Below, piece by piece: positions 1-7,300 of a stretch of DNA of 7,300 nt. The notes beneath the pieces were generated by a model that worked only from the letters and a program-made list of their open reading frames with translations, did no database searches and was not told where the DNA came from. Where the stretch lies: assembly GCA_004294195.1 (NCBI GenBank), contig REAQ01000189.1:1-7300 (forward strand), in the 5' to 3' direction. Every line of letters starts with the position of its first letter. Position 1 is the stretch's first letter. The position numbers were made by a program, and so were the translations under genes. This DNA is from Sphingobacteriales bacterium. GTDB lineage: Bacteria > Bacteroidota > Bacteroidia > Chitinophagales > Chitinophagaceae.

Positions 1-614
1 GCTGGTATGCTGGATATGATAAAGGCAAATGTATAAGCTTTGATTAAGGCAAAGGTTGCGTTGAAGGGCATCCATGCAAACAACAAACCTTTATCGAAGG
101 ATTCTGTTGATAAGATATTTGCTGCTGATCCGGCAAAGCGACCGCCCCAGATACCCAGGACCGCGGCTATCACCACCAACAAAGGGATAACGATCAACGC
201 AGCCGCAATCTTCGGGGCAACGAGGTAGGCTTTGGTATTGATGCCCATGATCTCGAGTGCATCGATCTGTTCACTCACGCGCATGTTGCCGAGTTCACTG
301 GCGATCTTACTACCTACTACACCGGCCAGCACAATACAGGTAAGGGTAGGAGCAAACTCCAGGATCACCGTGTCCCGAACGATCTGCGCAATGGTAGATT
401 TCGGAATGACAGGGCTAACCAATTGATAGGCTGTTTGTACGGTTGACACCGCACCAATGAATATGGAGATGATGGCAACAATACCCAGGGACCCAATACC
501 TATCTCAGAACACTGGTGCATCAGTTCTTTCCAATACATCTTCAGGTTCTCGGGTTTGGTAAACATTCCCTTGATCATCAACAGAAACCGGCCCAGGTGC
601 GTAAAGAAATTCAT
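1..614 (-). CDS. mlaE: MlaE-family ABC transporter permease (N-terminal 204 residues; 3' end beyond the window)
   Basis: Inner-membrane permease of an MCE/Mla-type ABC transporter, a family that moves phospholipids between the inner and outer membranes together with an MlaF ATPase and an MlaD substrate-binding protein. I translated the minus strand from the ATG at 614; an in-frame TAA lies four codons upstream, so no longer start is possible. The frame stays open to position 1, giving 204 codons of a family usually near 250 residues. Hydrophobic segments lie at about residues 42-63, 88-106, 136-157 and from 190 on. The family signature is clear at residues 105-124 (ASELGNMRVSEQIDALEIMG), the conserved cytoplasmic loop with its invariant glutamate. 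No Shine-Dalgarno sequence is visible. Partner mlaF/mlaD genes would be expected just left of the window, which is inference. The family call is firm; the exact substrate is not shown by the sequence. Confidence 0.93.
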   Translation of the reverse strand, partial: MNFFTHLGRFLLMIKGMFTKPENLKMYWKELMHQCSEIGIGSLGIVAIISIFIGAVSTVQTAYQLVSPVIPKSTIAQIVRDTVILEFAPTLTCIVLAGVVGSKIASELGNMRVSEQIDALEIMGINTKAYLVAPKIAAALIVIPLLVVIAAVLGIWGGRFAGSAANILSTESFDKGLLFAWMPFNATFALIKAYTFAFIISSIP

Positions 615-667
615 GGAATGGCGTTAATTCTGAAATCCAACTCAAAATAACGATTAACGGATAACAT

Positions 668-1702
668 TTAACCTTTATGCACGGGAAAGATCAGATCCCT
701 TACATGATGTGAGAGTATCTCGGACATGGTTTTGCATTGGAGGAAATGAGGGTCCTCATGGTGGGCGGCTAATGCTACAGCCAGTTCGTGGGTTTTTTCA
801 GGCGTGGAAATATCGTCCTCCAGCAGGGAGTCCCGCAGATCTTTCATTCTGTGCCGTTGGGAGCGTATGCGCCTCACGATCACTGAACGTTCTTCCGCCT
901 GGTATTGCCGAATGACGTCCGGGTTAAAATGTTTCGCTACCAATTCCACAAATACACTGTTCTCCTTGAAAAACTGTGGCAGGTACATGTTCTTTCTGCC
1001 TTCGTAACTCTGCTGGTCAAAATCAATGGCCCTCATCCTGAACTGGATATCGTCAAAATCCTGGGTGATGTCAAACACGAAATTGTAACTCCGCATGTCG
1101 CCCAGCAGGCGGAAAAAACATCGTTCATTAAATTTCACAAACTCCTTGGCGATCCGCTTGGGATTGAACTCTGGTCGGTTCATGTATTTTTGGATGAACA
1201 CGTCTCCGGGGATGCCGGCAATATGTTCCTCCACAAGGGTGTGATCATCCACAAGGTAGTTGATCCAGTAGGGGGAGAGCATGTGCTCCAGTTCAAGACC
1301 AAGAATCCTGGAAGTGTCAGCCACCTTGATATAGAAGTAGTCATATACTTCATTATAGCTGTTCACGATCTTAATACGGAAAGGTTTGGAGTTGCCGAAC
1401 ACACAGAAGTCTATGCGTTCAATATGCAGATGTTCTTCCGCCTGCGTGTACCCACTTGCCTTTAGATTGGAATAGATTCTTTTTAATCCTCTATGAATCT
1501 CGTCAGTTAGGGATGGCTGGTAAAAAACACTTTCCCAGAGCGTGTCTACACCTTTGTCATCAAACAATGGAACGCTGCCGGAAAAATGGCGGAGGGTATC
1601 ATAGGTTACAGGCAGTTTGCTTTCCCTGCCGTAGCTCCGGAGGTATTTCCTGAAGCTACGGCTCACGGGGAAAATGCGTTTCTTCCTGGATATCTGTTCC
1701 AT
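668..1702 (-). CDS. Uncharacterised protein with a predicted protein-kinase/APH-like fold
   Basis: I do not recognise a named family. The 344-residue protein has no signal peptide or membrane segment and is probably cytoplasmic. Its middle resembles the kinase-like fold (numbering from the ATG at 1702). After beta-strands at about 92-113 comes a lysine in DYFYIKVAD (K126), then a helix with glutamates (E137, E139) where the ion-pair residue would sit. A hinge-like stretch LVEEHIAG follows at 156-163. A catalytic-loop match is LLGDMRSYNFVFD (199-211), with D202 and N207 at the D-x4-N spacing of aminoglycoside phosphotransferases. A DFG-like AIDFD follows with D227. The first 80 residues are basic and the last 80 are helical and charged. 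A TTG at 1705 could extend the protein by one codon, but the ATG is likelier. The gene starts three bases after the maeB stop, suggesting co-transcription. The substrate is unknown, and an inactive pseudokinase cannot be excluded. Confidence 0.9.
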   Translation of the reverse strand: MEQISRKKRIFPVSRSFRKYLRSYGRESKLPVTYDTLRHFSGSVPLFDDKGVDTLWESVFYQPSLTDEIHRGLKRIYSNLKASGYTQAEEHLHIERIDFCVFGNSKPFRIKIVNSYNEVYDYFYIKVADTSRILGLELEHMLSPYWINYLVDDHTLVEEHIAGIPGDVFIQKYMNRPEFNPKRIAKEFVKFNERCFFRLLGDMRSYNFVFDITQDFDDIQFRMRAIDFDQQSYEGRKNMYLPQFFKENSVFVELVAKHFNPDVIRQYQAEERSVIVRRIRSQRHRMKDLRDSLLEDDISTPEKTHELAVALAAHHEDPHFLQCKTMSEILSHHVRDLIFPVHKG

Positions 1703-1705
1703 CAA

Positions 1706-4057
1706 TTACATCTCATGCGAAACGAACCGAAATTTGGACCACCATTCTGATTTCTTCACCAACTCTTTGGGTTCCTGCGCGGCTGCTTTCATTTGCGCGT
1801 CCGTAACTGCAATGAGCACCATGTTAAAGATGCTTCTCACGGAACTGCCCAACTGCAACACGTGCACGGGTTTATTCAGACCCAACAATACAGGACCTAT
1901 GGAATCCGAGCCACCCACTTCCTGTAAGAGGTTGTAGGCAATATTACCTGCGCTAAGATTGGGGAAGATCAGGGTGTTCACATCGCCCTGCAAGAGCTCG
2001 CTGAATGGATAGTTGTCTTGCAGGATCTCTTTGTTGAATGCCATGATGCCCTGTATCTCGCCATCCACAATCAGGGAAGGATTTTTTTGTTTGACGATTG
2101 ATCTGGCTTCTCTTACGAGTTGCGCCTCCGGCGTATTGCTGCTGCCGAAATTTGAGTAACTCAACATGGCCACTCTGGGCGTGATACCAAAGGAACGAAC
2201 TTCTTTGGCCACCAGCAGTGTAATGTTTGCGAGTTCTTCCGCCGTAGGATTAAAGTTTACGGTTGTATCTGCAAGGAACAAAGGTCCCTTGTTGGTCAGC
2301 ATGATATACATACCGGCGATCTTACTGACACCGGGCTCTGTACCGATGATATGTATCGCAGGCCGGATGGTGTCCTGATAGTTTCTCGTCAATCCGGAGA
2401 TCATGGCATCGGCATCGCCATTCTCTACCATCATACATCCGAAGTGGGTACGGTCCTTCATTTTTTTGAAGGCCTCGTAATAATTCACGCCGCGCCGCTG
2501 CCTTTTCTGGAAAAAAAGCTTCCCATATTCTTCCCGTTTGTATTCCAGTTCATCGCTTTTGGGATCGATGATGGGAATACCTTCAAGGTCAATGCTGTTT
2601 TCTTCTGCGATGGCGAGGATCTTTTTAGCATCACCTAACAGGATAGGATAGGCGATACCTTCATCCTGGCTGAGCTGTGCCGTTTTCAGGATCTTCACAT
2701 TTTCTGCGTCAACAAACACCACGCGTTTCGGGTCCTTGCGCGCCTTGTTGCCAATGGCCCGCATGAGCTGATTATCCAGTCCGAGACGTTTGTTCAGCTG
2801 AAGCGCATATTCATCCCAATCTTTGATGGTTTTCTGTGCCACGCCACTTTCTATAGCGGCTTTTGCCACAGCTGGTGCCACCGTTTCCAGCAGACGGGGA
2901 TCCAATGGTTTTGGAATAATATAGGTTGGACCAAAAGCAATGTTCTGCTCGTTGTAGGCCATGTTCACAATATCAGGAACGGTTGATCTGGCCAATTCCG
3001 CAAGGGCCTTTACCGCAGCCAGTTTCATGTCTTCATTGATGGTGGTTGCCCTTACATCAAGTGCACCGCGGAAGATATAAGGAAACCCAAGCACGTTGTT
3101 CACTTGGTTGGGGTAATCACTTCTTCCTGTGGCCATGATGATGTCTTCCCTGGCGCCGGTGGCTTCTTCCCAGGTGATCTCCGGATCAGGATTGGCCATA
3201 GCAAACACGATAGGTTTAGCGGCCATGGTTTTTACCATTTCGCCGCTCAGCACGCCGCCCTTACTGAGGCCGATGAACACATCGGCACCTTTTACAGCAT
3301 CTGCTAATTTTGTGTCTGCACTAACGTGATCTACGGCAAATTTCGATTTGCGATCATCCATATCTTTTCTGGATGAATGCACAAGACCGTGCGAGTCAAA
3401 CATCAGGAAGTTTTCTCTCTTTGCTCCCAGTGCAATATAAAGTTCCACGCAAGCGATGGCCGCAGCGCCCGCACCATTCACTACGCATTTAACCTTTGTG
3501 ATGTCTTTCTCTTGCAATTCCAACGCATTCAATAGCGCAGCAGCACTGATGATGGCAGTGCCATGCTGATCATCATGCATCACCGGGATTTTCATCTCGG
3601 CTTTCAATCGTTTTTCAATATGGAAACATTCCGGGGCTTTGATGTCTTCCAGGTTCACACCGCCGAAGGTGGGTTCCAGGGCCTTGACGATCTCTACAAA
3701 TTTATCCGGATCTTTTTCATTGATCTCAATATCAAATACATCGATGTCTGCGAAGATCTTGAACAGTACGCCCTTTCCTTCCATCACGGGCTTTCCGGCT
3801 TCCGGGCCGATGTCACCCAACCCGAGAACGGCGGTGCCGTTGCTGATCACGGCTACCAGGTTACCCTTTGCGGTGTATTTATACACATCTTCCGGATTAC
3901 GGAAGATCTCCATACAGGGTTCTGCCACACCGGGTGAATAAGCAAGGGAAAGATCACGTTGTGTTTTAGCTTCTTTGGTAGGAATAACCTGGATCTTTCC
4001 GGGTCTACCTTTCGCGTGGTATTCGAGGGCTTGTTCTTTTCTTAAATCGTTATGCAT
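1706..4057 (-). CDS. maeB: NADP-dependent malic enzyme (MaeB type) with C-terminal phosphotransacetylase-like domain
   Basis: Cytoplasmic enzyme that oxidatively decarboxylates L-malate to pyruvate and CO2, producing NADPH, at the junction of the TCA cycle with pyruvate and acetyl-CoA metabolism. The 783 residues match the usual 750-780 of MaeB. The malic N-terminal domain (about 15-165) holds the catalytic tyrosine in [10 protein letters not shown] (Y40), lysine K95 in GKGVLFK, metal-binding acids in VNLEDI (E137, D138) and MHDDQHGTA (D162, D163). The NAD(P)-binding domain (about 165-430) has the glycine motif NGAGAAA (194-200), [10 protein letters not shown] (285-294) and the asparagines in NQVNN (317-321). 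A PTA_PTB domain follows (about 443-770). Where active phosphotransacetylase has the S-R-G and D of its active site, this protein has Q735, L736 and S742, so this domain is probably regulatory, as known for MaeB. The start ATG has no Shine-Dalgarno sequence. The cofactor preference is inferred from the family. Confidence 0.97.
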   Translation of the reverse strand: MHNDLRKEQALEYHAKGRPGKIQVIPTKEAKTQRDLSLAYSPGVAEPCMEIFRNPEDVYKYTAKGNLVAVISNGTAVLGLGDIGPEAGKPVMEGKGVLFKIFADIDVFDIEINEKDPDKFVEIVKALEPTFGGVNLEDIKAPECFHIEKRLKAEMKIPVMHDDQHGTAIISAAALLNALELQEKDITKVKCVVNGAGAAAIACVELYIALGAKRENFLMFDSHGLVHSSRKDMDDRKSKFAVDHVSADTKLADAVKGADVFIGLSKGGVLSGEMVKTMAAKPIVFAMANPDPEITWEEATGAREDIIMATGRSDYPNQVNNVLGFPYIFRGALDVRATTINEDMKLAAVKALAELARSTVPDIVNMAYNEQNIAFGPTYIIPKPLDPRLLETVAPAVAKAAIESGVAQKTIKDWDEYALQLNKRLGLDNQLMRAIGNKARKDPKRVVFVDAENVKILKTAQLSQDEGIAYPILLGDAKKILAIAEENSIDLEGIPIIDPKSDELEYKREEYGKLFFQKRQRRGVNYYEAFKKMKDRTHFGCMMVENGDADAMISGLTRNYQDTIRPAIHIIGTEPGVSKIAGMYIMLTNKGPLFLADTTVNFNPTAEELANITLLVAKEVRSFGITPRVAMLSYSNFGSSNTPEAQLVREARSIVKQKNPSLIVDGEIQGIMAFNKEILQDNYPFSELLQGDVNTLIFPNLSAGNIAYNLLQEVGGSDSIGPVLLGLNKPVHVLQLGSSVRSIFNMVLIAVTDAQMKAAAQEPKELVKKSEWWSKFRFVSHEM

Positions 4058-4061
4058 ATGG

Positions 4062-4107
4062 CAAATTCAAAAATTAAAATTAGCTAATAGCTACTAGCTA
4101 ATAGCTA
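4062..4107 (-). terminator. AT-rich imperfect hairpin followed by T-runs, between the M20 gene and maeB
   Basis: Two 11-base copies of AGCTATTAGCT (minus strand, 4106-4096 and 4092-4082) are separated by AGT. The unit is nearly its own reverse complement, so the two copies can pair into a stem of 5 bp, one T-T mismatch and 5 bp, extended by one T-A pair at the base. On the minus strand this is followed by AATTTTAATTTTTG, two short T-runs. It could act as a weak or partial intrinsic terminator after the amidohydrolase, upstream of maeB. The stem is AT-rich with only four G-C pairs, and the T-tract is broken, so read-through is likely. The first arm includes the last codons of the M20 gene. Confidence 0.35.
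4082..4106. repeat. Short tandem/inverted repeat, two copies of an 11-14 base unit
   Basis: On the plus strand AGCTAATAGCT occurs at 4082-4092 and again at 4096-4106. With flanking bases the period is 14. The sequence is also rich in TAGCTA and AATAGCTATT palindromes. One copy provides the last codons of the M20 gene and the other lies in the 36-base gap before maeB. Duplication by replication slippage is a plausible origin. It is too short to be a mobile element. Confidence 0.7.
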
Positions 4108-5278
4108 TTGTTGCGCCAAAATACGCCATCATGGCCATGCCAATCTCAATAGCGTTTTCGTCAATATTAAATGTAGGAGTATGTACGCCGGATGTGATGC
4201 CTTCGGCAGTATTTCCTGTACCCAGCCGGAAAAAACATCCCGGTACTAACTGTGAATAGTAGCCGAAATCTTCAGCACCCATGCGCAACTCTGTTTCCTC
4301 CACAAGCTCATCGCCCATGAATGTTTTTGCACTGGCCATGGCGATCTCGTGCAGGTTCTCATCGTTATATACAGTCGGATATCCTACGTCTATCTTAAGG
4401 TCCACGTCAGCACCCATACCTTTCGCTATAGCCTCCACCTGACGCCTGATCAATCCATGTGCCTTGAAGCGCCATTGCTCATCCATGGCCCTGAAGGTGC
4501 CCATCAGCTTTACTTCATTGGGGATCACATTGGTGGTATAGCCTCCATTAAAGGCACAGATGGATAAGACGGAAGGGGCGAAGGGGTTGTTATTTCGGCT
4601 CACGATCTGTTGCAGTCCTACTACAAGATGTGATGCCACCAGAATCACGTCGGTTGTATTGTGTGGTGCCGCCGCATGGCCGCCTTTACCCGAAACGGTA
4701 ATATAGATTTCATCAGCACTGGCCATTACTTTGCCGCTACGGAAACTGAGCTTGCCGGTTTCCAATTGGGGATTGACGTGCAAGCCAACAATGCAGGATG
4801 GTTTGGGCGATTCTAATACACCCTCGCGGATCATTATACTAGCGCCGCCCGGGTTTCTTTCTTCTCCGGGTTGAAAGATCAGCTTTACGGTTCCTTCCCA
4901 TTCTTGTTTTGTTTCCGCTAAAATTCTTGCGGCACCCAGCAGGCAACTGGTATGTACGTCGTGTCCGCAGGCATGCATCACACCTGCGTGTACGGAACGG
5001 TATGGGACCTGGTTTTCTTCCTGAATCGGCAGTGCGTCCATATCTGCCCTAAGAGCAACTACACGGGAGGATGGATCCCTGCCTTCAATGATGCCCACCA
5101 CACCTGTATCGGCCATGATTTTCCAGGGAATGCCATACGCATCCAACTGGCGTCTTACAAAGGCCGAGGTTTCAAATTCTTTATAACTCAATTCAGGATG
5201 CGCGTGCAGATGATGGCGGATAGCTATGATATCCGGCGCATAGCTTGATGCTAACTCCTTAATCCTCTTGGCGATCAT
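4094..5278 (-). CDS. M20-family metallo-amidohydrolase (IAA-amino acid / hippurate hydrolase-like)
   Basis: Predicted zinc- or manganese-dependent hydrolase that cleaves the amide bond of N-acylated amino acids; members are annotated as hippurate hydrolase, N-acetyl-amino acid deacetylase or IAA-amino acid hydrolase. The 394 residues are the normal length. The start of the catalytic domain shows RHHLHAHPELSYKE (21-34), then RADMDALP (77-84) and the metal motif MHACGHDVHT (101-110) with ligands C104 and H106. Catalytic and metal glutamates are in FQPGEE (E139, E140), with further ligand histidines H167 in GLHV and H366 in VHTPTF. The dimerisation domain lies at about 185-300, including SGKGGHAAAP. 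No signal peptide is seen, so it is probably cytoplasmic. It lies 29 bases after the SPOR gene. Its last codons and stop lie inside the AT-rich repeat at 4082-4106. The substrate cannot be told from sequence; D-stereospecific or peptide substrates are possible. Confidence 0.93.
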   Translation of the reverse strand: MIAKRIKELASSYAPDIIAIRHHLHAHPELSYKEFETSAFVRRQLDAYGIPWKIMADTGVVGIIEGRDPSSRVVALRADMDALPIQEENQVPYRSVHAGVMHACGHDVHTSCLLGAARILAETKQEWEGTVKLIFQPGEERNPGGASIMIREGVLESPKPSCIVGLHVNPQLETGKLSFRSGKVMASADEIYITVSGKGGHAAAPHNTTDVILVASHLVVGLQQIVSRNNNPFAPSVLSICAFNGGYTTNVIPNEVKLMGTFRAMDEQWRFKAHGLIRRQVEAIAKGMGADVDLKIDVGYPTVYNDENLHEIAMASAKTFMGDELVEETELRMGAEDFGYYSQLVPGCFFRLGTGNTAEGITSGVHTPTFNIDENAIEIGMAMMAYFGATIAIS

Positions 5279-5307
5279 TCACCGAAGATACAACAAAGCG
5301 CTTGGCT

Positions 5308-5718
5308 TTAGTTCAGGGAAAGCTCTTCTTCCGGCTTCATTTCAATGGTGGAGGGAATCACGATGACACCTGTTGGGTAGATGCGCTGGATTTTCTTGTA
5401 CAGTGCATTAGCTTCCTGCCGGGATTTATAATTGCCGATCTGAATTTTAAAGACGGGTGATTGATAGATGAGATAGGTTTTTTCTGATGGGAACTCGCGC
5501 ATCAGTTTTGTTTTCACATCAATTGCTTTCTGCCGGTCATTGGTGCTTAACACTAGGATGCGATAGCCCGGTCCGGTCCGGTTATTATCCATATACACCT
5601 TCCTGTTCAGTTCTTCCTGTTTTTTCAACAGGAGGTCAAGCCGGTGGTCCTTAACAACATCTACCTGTGCAGACGCTGCAAACGGCAAAGCAATGACAAG
5701 AAGAAATATCCATTTCAT
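5308..5718 (-). CDS. Small secreted SPOR-domain protein
   Basis: A 136-residue exported protein with one SPOR-type domain, a fold that commonly binds glycan strands of peptidoglycan stripped of stem peptides, often at division sites. I start it at the ATG at 5718 because a textbook signal peptide follows: MK, a hydrophobic core (WIFLLVIALPFA), and a likely signal peptidase I site after ASA (residues 15-17, before QVDVV). The open frame extends 28 codons upstream to 5802, but that would overlap the secA end and bury the signal peptide, so it is rejected. A short charged helix (about 22-42) precedes the SPOR-like region (about 50-126), which has two beta-alpha-beta repeats: GYRILVLSTNDRQKA with its helix, then FKIQIGNYKSRQEANALYKK. 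No lipobox cysteine is present, so it is probably periplasmic and soluble. The SPOR assignment is by pattern only; partner and target are unknown. Confidence 0.85.
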   Translation of the reverse strand: MKWIFLLVIALPFAASAQVDVVKDHRLDLLLKKQEELNRKVYMDNNRTGPGYRILVLSTNDRQKAIDVKTKLMREFPSEKTYLIYQSPVFKIQIGNYKSRQEANALYKKIQRIYPTGVIVIPSTIEMKPEEELSLN

Positions 5719-5731
5719 ATGTAACCGACTG

Positions 5732-5742
5732 CAAATATTATA
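5732..5742 (-). promoter_or_regulatory. Possible promoter -10/-7 element upstream of the SPOR gene
   Basis: In the 62-base gap after secA, the minus strand reads TATAATATTTG from 5742 to 5732. This contains a perfect TATAAT, and its AATATTTG part differs by one base from the Bacteroidota -7 consensus TAnnTTTG. It ends 13 bases before the ATG at 5718, so the leader would be very short. No convincing -33 or -35 element is visible at the right distance. The SPOR gene might therefore be transcribed separately from secA as well as by read-through. Chance in an AT-rich gap is a real alternative. Confidence 0.3.
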
Positions 5743-5780
5743 CCATCTGGTGAAGGGCTTCGCACTTCTCCCTTTATCTT

Positions 5781-7300
5781 CTAACTTTCCCTCCCGTGAC
5801 ATGCCTTGAACTTCTTACCACTCCCACAGGGACATGGATCATTACGGCCTACTTTGGGACCCACGCGAACAGGATCCTGCTTTACCGGCGAAGGATCATG
5901 ATATGCTTCCTGCTCAATACCGGGTTCTCCGCCACTGCTCACCAGTTCTTCCTTCTTCACCTTCATCTTGCTCATGTCTGTCTTTTCTTCCCTGCCTTCT
6001 TTCAATGAGGAATTTTCCTGGATGGGTATGCCTGCATAACAAAGAAAGGAAACGATATCCCGGTTCAGCTCACTATTCATATTGCTGAAAAGTTCAAAAG
6101 CGGTGGTCTTGTAAATCACCAGCGGATCTTTTTGCTCATACACTGCCGTCTGCACACTCTGCTTCAGGTCATCCATCGCGCGGAGGTGTTCTTTCCATGT
6201 GTCATCAATCATCGCGAGGGTAATCGTTCTTTCCAGGGCAGCCGCCAGTTCAGCGCCACCTGTCTGAATGGTTTTATCCAGATTGGCAATCACGTTCAAT
6301 CCCTTGGTACCATTGGTAAAGGGAACGATGACATTTTCAATATGAGACCCCTGTGTGGTGCGCACATTTTGGAACACCGGCAGGGCCTGCTTCATCATTT
6401 CATTCTTTTTGCGATTGTAGTTGCCCATCGCTTCTTCATATAAAGTATTGGCAACAGCAGCGATATTCCCTTTCTGCAAATCTTCTTCGGTGATCGCTGT
6501 TTCAATGCCGAAGTTCACGATCACCGCAAGCTTAAAGTCTTCAAAATTATTCTGCGCCTGGTAACCATTAACAAGGTCTTCCGCAACAGCGTAAAACGCA
6601 TTATCAAGATCCAATGCAAGGCGATCTCCAAACAACGCGTGCTGGCGCTTGGTATACACCACATTCCGCTGCTTGTTCATCACGTCATCGTATTCCAACA
6701 AGCGCTTACGAATGCCGAAGTTGTTTTCTTCTACTTTCTTCTGCGCACGTTCAATACTCCTCGTGATCATAGAATGCTGGATCACCTCGCCTTCTTTGTA
6801 ACCCATCCTGTCCATGAGCGATGCGATCCTTTCAGAACCAAACATGCGCATCAGGTCGTCTTCCAAAGAGATATAAAACTGTGTGGAACCAGGATCTCCC
6901 TGGCGTCCCGCACGTCCGCGCAACTGGCGGTCAACACGCCTGCTCTCATGTTTTTCTGTACCGATGATGGCCAGACCTCCTGCTTCTTTCACACCAGGTC
7001 CAAGCTTGATATCGGTACCCCTGCCGGCCATGTTGGTGGCGATGGTAATATTGCCTGGCATGCCCGCTTCCTGTACGATCTGAGCTTCCCTTGCGTGTTG
7101 TTTTGCGTTCAATACATTGTGCGGGATCTTTTTCACCTGCATCATCCTGCTCAACAATTCACTCACTTCCACAGAAGTGGTCCCCACCAGCACCGGCCTT
7201 CCTGCATTCCGCAGTGCTTCAATTTCATCAATAACGGCCTTGTATTTTTCACGCTTGGTTTTGTATACCAGATCTTCACTGTCTTTACGCACCATCGGCA
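5781..7300 (-). CDS. secA: Protein translocase subunit SecA, C-terminal half (5' end beyond the window)
   Basis: ATPase motor that drives unfolded preproteins through the SecYEG channel. About 505 codons are present. The frame is open through position 7300, and the first methionine seen (7295) is internal, lying in the conserved PMVRKD stretch. Numbering from that methionine: the second nucleotide-binding fold has VGTTSVE (37-43), motif [13 protein letters not shown] (87-98) and motif [15 protein letters not shown] (124-136). The helical scaffold carries [20 protein letters not shown] (191-210) and [18 protein letters not shown] (364-381). A charged linker (about 425-480) leads to the zinc-binding tail [19 protein letters not shown], with C488, C490, C499 and H500, which binds SecB and phospholipid in studied SecA proteins. 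The tail is intact, with no sign of truncation. The Bacteroidota SecA is usually over 1000 residues, so roughly half is seen. The next gene starts 62 bases downstream. Confidence 0.98.
   Translation of the reverse strand, partial: PMVRKDSEDLVYKTKREKYKAVIDEIEALRNAGRPVLVGTTSVEVSELLSRMMQVKKIPHNVLNAKQHAREAQIVQEAGMPGNITIATNMAGRGTDIKLGPGVKEAGGLAIIGTEKHESRRVDRQLRGRAGRQGDPGSTQFYISLEDDLMRMFGSERIASLMDRMGYKEGEVIQHSMITRSIERAQKKVEENNFGIRKRLLEYDDVMNKQRNVVYTKRQHALFGDRLALDLDNAFYAVAEDLVNGYQAQNNFEDFKLAVIVNFGIETAITEEDLQKGNIAAVANTLYEEAMGNYNRKKNEMMKQALPVFQNVRTTQGSHIENVIVPFTNGTKGLNVIANLDKTIQTGGAELAAALERTITLAMIDDTWKEHLRAMDDLKQSVQTAVYEQKDPLVIYKTTAFELFSNMNSELNRDIVSFLCYAGIPIQENSSLKEGREEKTDMSKMKVKKEELVSSGGEPGIEQEAYHDPSPVKQDPVRVGPKVGRNDPCPCGSGKKFKACHGRES

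Noticed and set aside
905..1465. A 186-residue open frame on the plus strand opposite the kinase-like gene
   Set aside because: It lies wholly antisense to a gene with clear protein motifs, shows no recognisable domain, and is best explained as a codon-usage shadow.
3563..3941. Two overlapping plus-strand open frames (124 and 100 residues) opposite maeB
   Set aside because: They are antisense to the strongly conserved malic enzyme N-terminal domain and have no recognisable features of their own.
4062..4080. TAATTTTTG before maeB as a promoter -7 box
   Set aside because: The spacing is off by one base from TAnnTTTG and no -33 element is found at the expected distance.
5279..5307. TATCTTCG just upstream of the M20 start as a Bacteroidota -7 promoter box, and the nearby AAGCGCTT palindrome
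   Set aside because: The box deviates from TAnnTTTG, no -33 TTG lies 19 bases upstream, and the 8-base palindrome is too short to carry meaning alone.
5570..5582. GGTCCGGTCCGG short tandem inside the SPOR gene
   Set aside because: About two copies of a five-base unit within coding sequence (RTGPG); expected by chance and with no sign of function.
5740..5776. Possible terminator hairpin after secA (AAGGG pairing with CCCTT, 12-base loop)
   Set aside because: The stem is only 5 bp and no T-run follows, so it is not distinguishable from chance.
5719..5802. N-terminal extension of the SPOR protein by 28 residues
   Set aside because: It would overlap the secA 3' end and place a charged stretch before a well-formed signal peptide; the ATG at 5718 explains the protein better.

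Overview
The window looks like a chromosomal housekeeping region from a Bacteroidota bacterium, most likely a Chitinophagaceae-type member of the Sphingobacteriia/Chitinophagia. That placement is inferred from the protein character (SecA, MaeB and MlaE sequences), moderate GC content, and start codons with no clear Shine-Dalgarno sequence, which is usual in Bacteroidota. It was not confirmed by any search. All six genes are on the minus strand, so transcription runs from position 7300 towards position 1.

In transcription order: (1) the C-terminal half of the SecA preprotein translocase ATPase (7300-5781, entering from the right edge), ending in its zinc-binding tail; (2) a small secreted SPOR-domain protein (5718-5308); (3) an M20-family amidohydrolase (5278-4094); (4) a full-length MaeB-type NADP malic enzyme with a C-terminal phosphotransacetylase-like domain (4057-1706); (5) an unnamed 344-residue protein (1702-668), which I read as a protein-kinase/aminoglycoside-phosphotransferase-fold protein with its core catalytic residues present; (6) the start of an MlaE-family ABC transporter permease (614 to beyond position 1). 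The gaps are 62, 29, 36, 3 and 53 bases. The genes are therefore tightly packed and could be co-transcribed in part, but an AT-rich repeat/hairpin lies between the amidohydrolase and maeB, and a possible promoter precedes the SPOR gene.

The genes do not form an obvious single pathway. SecA (protein export), the SPOR protein (envelope) and MlaE (phospholipid transport between membranes) share an envelope theme. The amidohydrolase and malic enzyme are cytoplasmic metabolism. The closest pairing is maeB with the kinase-like gene, whose start codon is three bases past the maeB stop.

I saw no mobile element, CRISPR array, tRNA, rRNA or riboswitch, and no clearly novel multi-gene system. The most interesting item is the uncharacterised kinase-like protein. 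No intergenic stretch exceeds about 60 bases.
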